64,000 bases of DNA from Lithodes maja. Lineage: Eukaryota > Arthropoda > Malacostraca > Decapoda > Lithodidae. Made by a program: the position numbers and the translations under genes. Numbering within the stretch: the stretch's first letter is position 1; each line of letters begins with the position of its first letter. Location of the stretch: assembly GCA_037953745.1 (NCBI GenBank), contig JBAKBP010013034.1:1-64000 (forward strand), in the 5' to 3' direction. Positions 1 to 10,252 of this stretch are shown in pieces. Below the pieces are notes generated by a model. It was given only the letters and a program-made list of their open reading frames with translations, searched no databases and was not told the DNA's origin.

Positions 1-89
1 GGTAGTCTGTAAGCTGGCTGGGCGGGGTGGGGTCAGTCAGTTGCCAGTCACCGATATAGTAGTCTGTAAGCTGGTAGTCAAGAATGTCA

Positions 90-97
90 GCAGCAGT

Positions 98-186
<89 letters not shown>

Positions 187-310
187 CAATATTGATGGAT
201 TAAAAGAGGGAAGGGGAAAGAGGAAAACACACACTTATAGTACTTTCATTATTGGGCATATATTCCTCTCTCTTTCTCTCTCTTATAATCCCTGTATGTC
301 GTAGCTTTAA

Positions 311-352
<42 letters not shown>

Positions 353-695
353 TCACTCACTCACTCTCTCTCTCTCAATTTCTGAATTACATAAACACTT
401 ACTGTATAGTACACAACACATAGAGTATACCGTCGCTTATATTCTCTCTCTCTCACTCCTCTCATTATCTCTCTCTCCTCTCACTCTCTCTCTCTCACTC
501 ACTCACTCACTCACTCACTCACTCTCTCTCTCTCCCTAGTACCCACACACACAAACACACAACTTGAGGAATTAAGGCCAGACTAATCCATTTAACGCCT
601 CAGGTTGTTGCCTAATTCCCTGAGTGATAAGAGAGAGAGAGAGAAAGTGAGTGAGTGAGTGTGAGTGTGAGAGAGAGAGAGAGAGAGAGAGTAGG
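90..695. repeat. microsatellite cluster
   Basis: The cluster has a (GA)n tract at about 99-182, (CA)n at about 311-349 running into (CACT)n and (CT)n, further (CT)n and (CACT)n blocks between 440 and 535, and GA/GAGT repeats at 630-690. A short direct repeat, AGTCTGTAAGCTGG, occurs twice in the first 75 bases. The open frame across 252-539 is only repeat sequence. Confidence 0.95.
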
Positions 696-1042
696 TAGAT
701 ATTATATACAATTGTGGACATGCCTATTAAAGCACCTCTTTAGCTCCTTCAGCACGACGACGTAATTACTTTCATCATATTCTGTTGGGCATTAAATTAA
801 TTTCATTAATTTACAACCAAAGTCTAGAATTAAAAGCGGGGTAAACACGATCCCAATAAAACCCTCCAAATAGCCTATAGGTCCCTCTTAAACTGCGTAA
901 AACTATCTCATATTAGCAAATATATGAATAAATTAATGAATAGACCAATAACCAACCACTAGCCCCTTAAATAGTATGGGCTCGGGTTGGTGCTGATAGC
1001 TATTAAAATAAACGACCACAATGATTGAGCAAATATTTCTAG

Positions 1043-1166
1043 CATTTGGGAAGGGTCAGCCACGGAATAGGTGTAGAAATTTACGGCCCATTTGCTCTAG
1101 CCCTTTTTAAGTTAGAGAGGTTAAAGTTCACGATTTCTGGCCTACCTATTTGAAACAGGGTATAGC
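1043..1166 (+). repeat. dispersed repeat family DR, copy 1
   Basis: This block of about 124 bp begins ATTTGGGAAGGGTCAGCC and ends GAAACAGGGTATA. It recurs at 19111-19231 on the same strand and at 62375-62491 inverted, at roughly 80-85% identity by eye. It has no coding capacity. It could be the end of a MITE or a non-autonomous retroposon; the class is unresolved. Confidence 0.7.
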
Positions 1167-1224
1167 TTCTATTATGAAACCAATAAATAAATAAGTAAAT
1201 ACAAAAACAAATGTAAATCACTCT

Positions 1225-1950
1225 CTGCCTCAACATTTGACATCTGAAATTTGGCATCAGAAAGACAACATCAGAATTTCGACATCAAAAGTCAGCATCT
1301 GAACCTTGGCATCAGAAAGTCGGTATCTGAAATTTGGCATCTCAAATTCGGCATTGGAAAATTGGCACATGGCATCTGAAAATCGGCACCTGGCATCTGA
1401 AAATCGGCACCTGGCATCTGAAAACCGGCACCTGGCATCTGAAAATCGGCACCTGGCATCTGAAAATCGGCACCTGGCATCTGAAAATCGGCACCTTGCA
1501 TCTGCAAATCGGTATCTGAAAGTTGGTATACAAAATTTGGCACCTGAAAATCATATTCCCATCATTAGCCTCTGAGAGTTGGGTTCCAAAAACTGGCATC
1601 AGAGTTGGGTTTTGATAATTGGCATGTAAAAGTTGGCATCTGAAAGTCTGGATCTGAAAATCGGCACCTGGCGTCGGACAATCGGCACTTGGCATCGGAA
1701 AATCGGCACCGACTACGGAAAATCGGTACCAGGCGTAACAAATCGGCACCTGGCATAAGAAAATTGGACCTGGCATCTGAAAATCGGCCACTGGCATCTG
1801 GAAATTGGTTCCTGGCATCGGAAGATCGGCGCCTGGCATCGGAAAATCAGCATCTGGCATCGGAGAATCGGCACCTGGAATCGGAAAATCGGCACCTGAC
1901 AACGGAAAATCGGCACCTACATCGGAAAATTGGCACCCGTTATCTGAAAT
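1225..1950. repeat. 21-bp minisatellite
   Basis: About 35 head-to-tail units of 21 bp built on ATCGGCACCTGGCATCTGAA. They are almost perfect between about 1370 and 1500 and degenerate on both sides. The unit length is a multiple of three and lacks stops in several frames, so overlapping open frames appear on both strands (for example a 7-residue ENRHLAS repeat). These are by-products of the repeat, not genes. Confidence 0.93.
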
Positions 1951-2489
1951 TCGGCCTCCTACACACCCCTTCCTTTGACGCCCGAGTTAGCCATGTTATC
2001 CTTCGGGTGGCGCTAGCAACAACTTCCGACCTAGCTCCTCCTCCCGTAAACTTCTACCTTCACCTCCCGCTCGCTCTCAAAGCTCAAACTCACCGTCATA
2101 AGCTTCAGAGAGAGGTGGGGGTGGAGGGGGCCTTCTTGCAACTCACACGGCACAGTTGGTTCCAGAAGTTGTGTTACGGCGCTCAGTATACTAAAAATCC
2201 ATAGGTATACTCCCATTTCAATCAGTATCGAACCAAAAGTAGATATTATAATGATATATAATATCAGAAATGCTACAAGTTATAGCTTTAAAGGGACAAA
2301 ATGGGTGTGAATAGGTAATAGGAAAATAGCATCCAACATTTACCCGGCTCTATTTAGTTATATTCGAGAGCCTTCAAATAAATGTTCATATATAGGGTGT
2401 ATTGAAAAAAATACTTACAGACTTCAAGTGCTAAGTACCGAATAAAAAACAAGTCAACTTTATTATATTACAAAATAACAAATAATAAA
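1951..2489. other. spacer without recognisable gene
   Basis: Unique sequence between the minisatellite and element A. An open frame entering from the minisatellite runs to about 2204 but resembles nothing known. The last 250 bases are AT-rich and end in the AATAATAAA target of element A. Confidence 0.5.
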
Positions 2490-4344
2490 TGTTACGACCG
2501 GGCACTCGGGTACACTAGGGCTCTTACACAGGACTCGAGTATGGCTCGCTGCCACAACGGAAACACACGATCCCAACCCCAGAGTACTGCCAGCCGAACA
2601 AAAAACGCCACTACCCTCCAGAGTTCTATCTGCTATAACGGGGTATACAAGAACTCGGTACTAGCGTTTCACACAACAGACTAATAACAAGACGGGAGTT
2701 ATCTAGTCTGGTCAACAATCAAACAAAGAAGAAAGTACTACAACACTAAAGAATAGTGTTGGCCGAAGCCGAAGTAATCCACCCTTGAACTAAGAACTTA
2801 AGAAGTCCTCCACCCTCTACTTCGGATCGGCACTATTACGTTACGTTAAACAATAGTCCTCGAGCATCAAGCAAGGAATCTTCTGATAAGTTAGATGCTT
2901 CTCGAATACTCATAAGAAGTAAGTATCGGATTTTGAACAGCAATTTAATGAATAACTCACTGGTAATTAAAGGCTTTAAATTGACATAAGAAGAATTATA
3001 AGAATAAGCAATAGGATATGGCAAACATTAAGAAGAAGTACTCCGACAATGCACTAGCAATAGCCTACTAAGATTGTGCTCGTGGGCCACTAATCTCTGA
3101 AGTAGCTAAGCGTGCCACACATGAAATCAATAGTGCTTAAACAATAATATACATAAGGAGAAGCTTCAATACTATGCTGTATCTGCTGGTCGAGCAAAGT
3201 CTAGCTGGGATATCTAAGGTTAAGAGACAATGGCTGAGCAAGCGGCTCGTAGCCTAGCGAGGTCCTTAAGACTGTGCGGCCAAATTACGGTAATTGACGG
3301 GATGCTCTCTTGAGAGATCCAGATCACTAGTATCTGGTTCTCTCCTGGCGATCCTCTCAAAGTCAAGCAAATGAGATAACACAGTGTTGGGTGGCATAGG
3401 CAAAAGCCCTCACTCGCAACACAGTGCTAAACTCCCACGGTACACAGTCAGAAAGACCACCTAGGCGTTCCACGTCTCCGTTGCAATTGTACTGGTTCAA
3501 CCGCAACCTAGTACTCATAGGAAATCACAACTCAGAAACCCTATCCCAGTCTAGCATTGCCTAAACCAGCAGAAAACAGGAACATGAATAATCGCACACA
3601 GGGAAATGCATATACGAGTGCAACAAACATCAATCAATCCTATTCTAGTTAACCCTTCCAAAAAATAGGCTATCTAACAGGCACTTATCTCGTGAGAACT
3701 CAAGCGATAATACTTTGGCTGACTAAATCTGCACCAAAGGGGTCATGGAGGTTAAACAGGGACGAGAAGAGAAGAAGATAGGCTGTTCAGAGAGTAGAGA
3801 AAGTTCACATCAGTCGGAAGAATATGGATAGTTGCAAGGGATATGAGAAGTCGCTTTGCCTGATGAGTTCTGAAGAATGGTGGCAAGAACTTCTCTTTTT
3901 ATACTCGGCCCTCTAGCGGCATATCTCAAACTACTTAAGGACCGCCCACTGGCAATCATGACGTCATATTCTCTCTCAATCTGGGATCGACAAAGAACTT
4001 CCCACGCGCTGAAAGGGAGGAAGGGAGGAGGGAGGAGGGAATTAGGCCTATCTGCCCGCGTGGCGCACTCACTGGTCCCCGTTACGTAATATCTCTCTCT
4101 CTCCTCTCATCATTACATATAAGTCCCACACACAATACTTATAACTAATGATATAAAATAGAACTCGTTGACTCAGATGAAAACAAAATACATATTTATA
4201 ATACTTATAGTACAACGGCTCACATAAACTAAGTTAGGAAACTCTACACAGACTACAGCCAAAGTTCCTGCCCTGACGATCCTAGCGAGAGTGGGGCCTG
4301 ACTGGGCGTTCTGTACAGCATGCTCATACTCGACATGCGTCACA
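2490..4344 (-). repeat. 3' LTR of element A
   Basis: 1855 bp, bounded by TGTTACGACC and ATGCGTCACA in window orientation, abutting the polypurine tract at 4345-4355. It contains a 62-codon open frame (2836-3024) also present in the other A/B LTRs. That frame is interrupted in element C, so it is treated as incidental. Confidence 0.95.
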
Positions 4345-4355
4345 CCTCCCCCAAG
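4345..4355 (-). other. polypurine tract of element A
   Basis: On the element strand this reads CTTGGGGGAGG and directly precedes the TGTGACG start of the 3' LTR. That is the expected position for plus-strand DNA priming. Elements B and C carry the same tract and D has CTTGGGGGGGC. Confidence 0.85.
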
Positions 4356-4862
4356 ATTTTACTTGCTCAACCCTGAGCTAAAATCTGATATACAGAACCC
4401 CATCAAACCCCTCACACCCAGCGACCGCATGGCACTAAAACAACGCTGAGTTTATCACTAAAACACATCTTATATAAAAAAAAAATTCACATTTCATAAC
4501 TCCTCCCAACAATAGTAAAAGACATAATATCATGCTCCCAGAGCGAGCTTACAGCAGCTCAGCCGTTTGATAGTTCGTGGACTACTCAAACACTATAGGC
4601 TATGACAAACTTATACAATTATCTATATCAAAAAGAAAGAGTTTTTATATGATTTTTATATTTTAATATGTTTTTTTTTTCCGGCTGCACTATAAGGGCA
4701 GCCTATTTTCTTCTATACCAAACGCTCAACAATCCTGCTTTACGACCCAATACGCTGGGCTACAACCGCGAGCCAACAAGCACCAAGCGCAAAATACTAC
4801 TCAAACCAAAGCAGGAGGCTACCCGTGTGTCAATCTCTTCGGGATCATACACCTGTGATAGC

Positions 4863-7800
4863 CTACGACTGATCATCTACCCTCGATAAACAATCCGCAA
4901 TCACATTGTCACATCCCGCAATATGCCGGATGTCCAGGTTATACTCCTGCAACATCAATGACCACCGGGTCAGTCTCATATTGCGATTGTGAAATTGATT
5001 TAGGAATCTCAAAGGGTGATGATCAGTGTAGATAACCACGACTGGGCCATAGGCTGGAACATACACCTCGAAGTGCCTGAGTGACAGCACAATCGCCAGT
5101 AATTCCTTTTCTATTGTAGAATAGTTCTTTTGTGCAGCATTGAACTTCTTAGAAAAGAAACTTACTGGGTGTTCCACACCTTCATTGTCTGTCTGTAGCA
5201 AGACGGCACCAGCCCCTACACCACTAGCATCTGTTGCCAGCTGAAAAGGCCTGTTAAAGTCTGGGGCCCTGAGTATCGGGTGAGTACACAGCAAATGCTT
5301 CACTAAATTAAAAGCCTTTTCACACTCAGGCGCCCACAAAAACTTTTTGTCTTTAGATAACAAATCTGTGAGAGGTGCCAACACCGTAGAGTAACCTTTT
5401 ATAAAGCGTCTGTAGTAGCCTATCATACCCAAGAATCTCATGATCTGCTTCTTGGTGGTTGGGTGCGGAAATTTATTGATAGCCTGTACCTTGTTCTGAG
5501 GAGGGCACACCTGTCCCCTTCCCACTACAAACCCAAGGTACTGCACAGTGGCTTTTACGAAGTCACACTTTGCCAAATTTACTACCAGACTTGCTTCACT
5601 AAGTTTCCGGAACAAGGTCTCCAGGTGCTCACAATGGCTCTCAAAGTCGTCATCATAAATGATTACATCGTCCAAGTATACGGTGCAATTTGGAATGTCC
5701 TTGACAATTTCATTCATCAGGTTCTGAAACGTTGCTGGTGCATTCTTAAGTCCGTAGGGCATAACATTACACCGGTAAGTACTCCCGTCCACCACAAAAC
5801 CACATACCTCTTTAGCGCGCTCGGACAAAGGTACTTGCCAGTAACCTTTTACTAAATCAACTTTAGACAAAAACCGAGCATTACCAATTTTATCAACACT
5901 ATCATCAACCCGAGGAAGAGGATATGGGTTAGTTGGAGTCAAACCGTTTAGCCTACGGAAATCAATACAGAAGCGTACCTTGCCATCTGGTTTAGGCTGC
6001 AGTGTTACGGGGGAAGTCCATTTAACGGTACCTTTCTCTATCAACCCTCTACCGAGCATATACTCCAACTCATCCCTCAGAGCGGGTAGTTTTATGGGGG
6101 GCACACGGTATGGGATTGACTTAAAGGGTAGATGGTGCCCCACGTCAACATCATGCATAGCCTGAGTAGTGAGGCCTGGATGTTCAGCGAATACAGTGGG
6201 GTATAAACCGAGCAACTGACGGATAGCTTCAAATTGCGGCTCAGGCAAATGGGCTATAGCCTCGTCAGCCCTTAGGCTCGAGTTCCCCGCCCACTGATCC
6301 GCTGAAACATGGTGATCCCAGCTATCCTCCTCTGAAGCTTGACTGTCCCCCTCTCCTTCTCCACCACGGCCGCAACAAGCCAACACAGGGACAGTGAGAG
6401 GCTCAGAGGGGCGCCTCACATACTCTTTTATCAGGTTCACGTGACATAACTGATTCTTCTTCCTCCTGTCTGGAGTGGCAACAAGGTAATCTAGGTCCGA
6501 AATTTTCTCCACAATTTTATAGGGTCCAGTATACTTCGCCGACAAGGGGTTACCCACCAAAGGCAACAAAATCAACACCTCCTGTCCCACAATGAACTCC
6601 CGGAGCTTCACTTTGCGATCATACCTGTCCTTCATTAAAGCTTGTGACCCTGTTAAATTCCGACCTGCCATCTCCAGACTCTTAAGCATGCGCTCACGGC
6701 TTTCAAACACATACTTCAACAAGGAACAAGGCGGCACAGTTCCTTCCCAAATTTCCCGCAGCATATTAAGGGGGCCCCTGACTCGGTGTCCAAAAATCAG
6801 CTCGTTTGGACTAAATCCCAGGCTCTCACCAGGCACTTCCCGAGCAGCAAACAGTACATACGGCAATCCAAGATCCCAATCTCTTCCGTTATCAGCACAA
6901 TAACACCTGAGCATGCTTTTAAGGGTGGCATGCCACCGCTCAAGCACCCCTTGGCTCTCAGGGTGATACGCTGACGATACCACCGCCCGTATTCCATGCT
7001 GTTGCATTGTTTGCTTAAAGAGATTGGAGGTGAAATTGGACCCCTGATCAGACTGAATCTCCTCCGGGTACCCGTACCTTGAAAAGTACCACAACAAGTT
7101 ACTGACTACCGTCTTAGCCATGCCGTTTTTCATGGGGTATGCATCGGGGTATCTAGTGGCAACATCCATGATGGTTAACAAAAATTTATTACCAGCCTTT
7201 GTGGGAGGGAGGGGACCAACCATGTCAACAACAATCTTACTAAAAGGTGGCCCAATTACAGGAATAGGGTGCAACGGAGCTTTAGGAATAACTTGGTTTG
7301 GTTTCCCGACCCGTTGACAAATATCACATGAGTTTATCCAGGACTGCACATGAGACTTCATCCCCGGCCACCAAAACAACTTCCCCAAAGCCGCCACCGT
7401 TTTTCTTACCCCCAAATGTCCTGCCAGCGGTGTGTCATGCGCCAAACTCAGTAGGCTATCCCTGCACTCCCGCGGCACCATCAACTGGTCCACTACCCCG
7501 GACCCCATCTTCCAGCTACGGTTAGGGTCTTGAAAACGCCGATACAGGATGCCATCTAAATAAAAAAAATCTCCCGGCTGTGCATCACCGTCCTCGTCGA
7601 GCTCCACAGCTCCATTAGCACACGTTTGGAGCTCAGGGTCCTCCAGCTGCAACCGACGTATATCTGAGGGTGCCAAGCGATCTAACTGCTCCCGGAGCAA
7701 TGCATGACCCTCCCCGATACTGAGCTGCTCCCTCTGTCTCTCTCGATGTTCATAACGTTGCTGTCGTGGAGACTCGTCATGCCCAGCCTCGTCACTCTCG

Positions 7801-10052
7801 ATGACAGGCCCAGGGGCTACTCCAGAACTAAGTAATGGTGCTAATACTGAATCACCCAGGAGAGCCGCCGAGTCAAAACTCTTAAAACCAACTCCAGCTT
7901 TAGCCTCCTCCTGTTGATCGTTCCTCTGCTGGTCTGAAGACGGAGGACTAGGCGGTGACACTTTAGCTGCCCGAGCTCGGGTGACAGCACACGCCATGGG
8001 TTGTGCCTGGCACCGCTCGACCCACTCTCGCTCTTCCCTACTCACGTCGGCCGGCCTCTCGGCAACGACTAAGGGTAGAACCTCAGAAGCGGGCATTGCA
8101 AAGTCGTTGCCGAGAAGAAGGTCGACGCCCTCCACTGGCAGTTTCTCCACAATCCCAACATCCAATTCACGTGCCACACCATCCACCTCCAACTCCAACC
8201 GCACCAGCGGGTATGACCGAGTTGCATTAATACCCTGCACCACCACCACCCGAGCCGCATTTATAGGGTAGCCAGTCAAGTTTTTCATCAAAGTCTGGGA
8301 AGCACCTGTATCACGCAAGACCTCTACTCCATGCTTGCGCCCCGCCCACATCACGCAACCCCGTCCTCTATGGTCGCAAAAAACATCCTGAGCAGGGTTC
8401 GAGCCTCCCAGGTGCTTCTGCATTGGCTGTGCCTCAGCCTCTGACGAACTGCCCCGGGCAAACTCAGAAGGCTTCAGAGACACACCAATGTTGCAGGCCA
8501 AAGACACAGCTGCTGTAGGTGGTTTGCTAGGACAGACTCTTGCAAAGTGCCCCTTTTTATGACATTGATAACACTCTAACTCCCCTTTGGGCTTCCCTTG
8601 GTACTGGGAAGGGCCCGGCCCCTTCTTAAATGGGACGGTGCTAGTCTTGTGGTCAGTCTTGGTATCATAACTCTTGTACTTGTTTGCATAAGATATATTA
8701 CTAACTCGGGGGGGTGGGGCGTCACGCCCCTTGTTACCTGCCTCACTACGCTGGGCAGACCCGCACCCACGAATTAATGATAGCCGGAGGTCAGCCATCT
8801 CAGCTGCCTCCTGTAGAGTTTTTGGATTCTTTTCTTTAATAGTTAAAGTCATTTCTGCACCTGTACACTTATAAAACTGCTCGAGCAGAAACAGCTCAGT
8901 CAACTGTTCGGCCGTCTCAGCTTTCTCAGAACGTGTCCAGTTTGTAAGTGCATCTTTTAAGTCCCGGGCATGTTCAAGAAAGGTCGCCTCCCTAGTCTTT
9001 GTAACACCCCGAAACTTCAATCGATATGTTTCTGGTTGCAACTCGTATGCCCGTAGGACAGCTCTCTTCAATTCTGGGTAGTCAATGCAAGACTCTAAAG
9101 GCAGTGCATCATAAGCCTTCAGACCCTTACCCGTAAGTCTTGAGGAGACCAGAGCTGCCCACTTCTCTTCAGGCCAATTATGCTCCCTACACTTCTTCTC
9201 AAAACGATTAAAAAATTCTGTGACTTCAGTTTCACTAAATGCCGGCACCAATTTGACTAAGTGAGACAAGGACTGTTCTCTTACTTGGCCCTCCCGGCCC
9301 ATCCGAATCCCTGTCGACTCTGCACGAGTCTTATCTAAGTCTATCTGAGCACAATATTTCTCGGAGTCGTATCTAAGCTCAGCCTCGTGCCTCCTGACCT
9401 CAATCTCATGCCTCCTAGTCTCATTCTCCTGCTTCCTAGTCTCATTCTCCTGCTTCCTAGTCTCATCCTCCCGCCTTCTGGTCTCAGCCTCAATCTCCTT
9501 CTCATGCCTCCTAGACTCATTCTCCATCTCCTGCTTCCTAGCCTCATTCTCCATTTTAGCAAGCTCGAGTTTAAATATCATCTCAGGAGACAGGCCGGAA
9601 GAGGGAGCTGCCACTACTGAAGGAGGGGGGGCAAGAACTGGGGAACCACCATACGCACCGCCCGAGGGCACTCCAATCTTCCAATTCTCATCCCTCTGTG
9701 GGAGAGTGCTAACCTCCGGCAACTGAGTGGACGGCACTGTGGGAGTCGAGTGAGAGGGGATCTGGGGAGGAACCCCCCCAAACGCCCTCTCCTCCGAAAC
9801 CCCATGTCGCCCACGCAACACCCAGGAAATCAGCTCCCCCTTGGACATCCCTCCTACATTGGATAGACCCAAAACCTTGGCTATCAGGTGCAAGCCATAA
9901 ACATTCACCCCAGTCAGCCTCTCCTCCGTCACGTGGTACCGCTTACTCACAAAAAGTCTAGCATCCTCCTCACTAGTTACTAACGGCACCTCCTCACTTA
10001 GCATCTCTCGCTCCTCGTCAGTACTAGGGCCCGACATACTGAAGTTCACCAA
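4863..10052 (-). CDS. gag-pol: Gag-Pol polyprotein of element A (order Gag-PR-IN-RT-RH)
   Basis: One 1729-residue frame encodes every function needed for retrotransposition. N-terminal Gag has a Glu/Arg-rich coiled-coil stretch (about 165-230), a capsid region (about 261-426) whose C-terminal part (341-425, YRLKFRG to LEQFYKC to ADLRLSL) looks like a SCAN domain, and one zinc knuckle CX2CX4HX4C (about 493-506). The aspartic protease follows with DTGAS at 581 and LLLGNDF downstream. Integrase comes next: an HHCC finger (about 851-915), catalytic D943, D1002 and E1038 (D,D35E) and a GPY/F-type C-terminal module. Reverse transcriptase with YLDD at 1459-1462 and RNase H (ATDAS, D1608; YTDHHPL) end the protein. 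Integrase upstream of RT is the Copia order, but the RT and RH motifs are Ty3/gypsy type. A second ATG (residue 6, MSGPST) aligns with an ATG in D and may be the real start. No stop separates gag from pol, so how the Gag:Pol ratio is set is unknown. Confidence 0.96.
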   Translation of the reverse strand: MVNFSMSGPSTDEEREMLSEEVPLVTSEEDARLFVSKRYHVTEERLTGVNVYGLHLIAKVLGLSNVGGMSKGELISWVLRGRHGVSEERAFGGVPPQIPSHSTPTVPSTQLPEVSTLPQRDENWKIGVPSGGAYGGSPVLAPPPSVVAAPSSGLSPEMIFKLELAKMENEARKQEMENESRRHEKEIEAETRRREDETRKQENETRKQENETRRHEIEVRRHEAELRYDSEKYCAQIDLDKTRAESTGIRMGREGQVREQSLSHLVKLVPAFSETEVTEFFNRFEKKCREHNWPEEKWAALVSSRLTGKGLKAYDALPLESCIDYPELKRAVLRAYELQPETYRLKFRGVTKTREATFLEHARDLKDALTNWTRSEKAETAEQLTELFLLEQFYKCTGAEMTLTIKEKNPKTLQEAAEMADLRLSLIRGCGSAQRSEAGNKGRDAPPPRVSNISYANKYKSYDTKTDHKTSTVPFKKGPGPSQYQGKPKGELECYQCHKKGHFARVCPSKPPTAAVSLACNIGVSLKPSEFARGSSSEAEAQPMQKHLGGSNPAQDVFCDHRGRGCVMWAGRKHGVEVLRDTGASQTLMKNLTGYPINAARVVVVQGINATRSYPLVRLELEVDGVARELDVGIVEKLPVEGVDLLLGNDFAMPASEVLPLVVAERPADVSREEREWVERCQAQPMACAVTRARAAKVSPPSPPSSDQQRNDQQEEAKAGVGFKSFDSAALLGDSVLAPLLSSGVAPGPVIESDEAGHDESPRQQRYEHRERQREQLSIGEGHALLREQLDRLAPSDIRRLQLEDPELQTCANGAVELDEDGDAQPGDFFYLDGILYRRFQDPNRSWKMGSGVVDQLMVPRECRDSLLSLAHDTPLAGHLGVRKTVAALGKLFWWPGMKSHVQSWINSCDICQRVGKPNQVIPKAPLHPIPVIGPPFSKIVVDMVGPLPPTKAGNKFLLTIMDVATRYPDAYPMKNGMAKTVVSNLLWYFSRYGYPEEIQSDQGSNFTSNLFKQTMQQHGIRAVVSSAYHPESQGVLERWHATLKSMLRCYCADNGRDWDLGLPYVLFAAREVPGESLGFSPNELIFGHRVRGPLNMLREIWEGTVPPCSLLKYVFESRERMLKSLEMAGRNLTGSQALMKDRYDRKVKLREFIVGQEVLILLPLVGNPLSAKYTGPYKIVEKISDLDYLVATPDRRKKNQLCHVNLIKEYVRRPSEPLTVPVLACCGRGGEGEGDSQASEEDSWDHHVSADQWAGNSSLRADEAIAHLPEPQFEAIRQLLGLYPTVFAEHPGLTTQAMHDVDVGHHLPFKSIPYRVPPIKLPALRDELEYMLGRGLIEKGTVKWTSPVTLQPKPDGKVRFCIDFRRLNGLTPTNPYPLPRVDDSVDKIGNARFLSKVDLVKGYWQVPLSERAKEVCGFVVDGSTYRCNVMPYGLKNAPATFQNLMNEIVKDIPNCTVYLDDVIIYDDDFESHCEHLETLFRKLSEASLVVNLAKCDFVKATVQYLGFVVGRGQVCPPQNKVQAINKFPHPTTKKQIMRFLGMIGYYRRFIKGYSTVLAPLTDLLSKDKKFLWAPECEKAFNLVKHLLCTHPILRAPDFNRPFQLATDASGVGAGAVLLQTDNEGVEHPVSFFSKKFNAAQKNYSTIEKELLAIVLSLRHFEVYVPAYGPVVVIYTDHHPLRFLNQFHNRNMRLTRWSLMLQEYNLDIRHIAGCDNVIADCLSRVDDQS
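8057..8115 (-). other. conserved RNA hairpin in the protease coding region of A
   Basis: A perfect 14-bp inverted repeat (8057-8070 against 8102-8115) encloses a 31-nt loop. On the element strand the first arm overlaps the codons for LLGND of the protease and the second arm encodes LVVAER. The same arms occur unchanged in elements B and D, with one mismatch in C. An outer CGTCG/CGACG pairing extends the stem. The function is unknown. Confidence 0.7.
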
Positions 10053-10238
10053 AAAATTCTCGAGACAAAAGTGTTAAACTCCCTTATGCAAGCACTAATT
10101 ACTAAATTAACTGGAGTCTCTTAAATGCTCTCCTAATTGCCTTACAAAAAAAAAATATTCTTCAATATGTACGCTAAAGTACGAACAAACAAATGTTGTA
10201 CAACTCTGCAAAAAATTATACTGTTCACAAAATCCTAA

Positions 10239-10250
10239 GCAAGGTCGCCA
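10239..10250 (-). other. primer-binding site of element A
   Basis: On the element strand TGGCGACCTTGC starts two bases inside the 5' LTR. The leading TGG is complementary to a tRNA CCA end. The first eight bases would fit a tRNA-Arg type 3' end (GGTCG plus CCA), but the primer tRNA cannot be named securely. The same 12 bases are found in B, C and D. Confidence 0.75.
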
Positions 10251-10252
10251 TT

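Noticed and set aside
1292..1916. Several overlapping open frames on both strands over the 21-bp repeat
   Set aside because: Repeat period divisible by three keeps many frames open; no start context, no conserved protein, and sequences are pure repeat.
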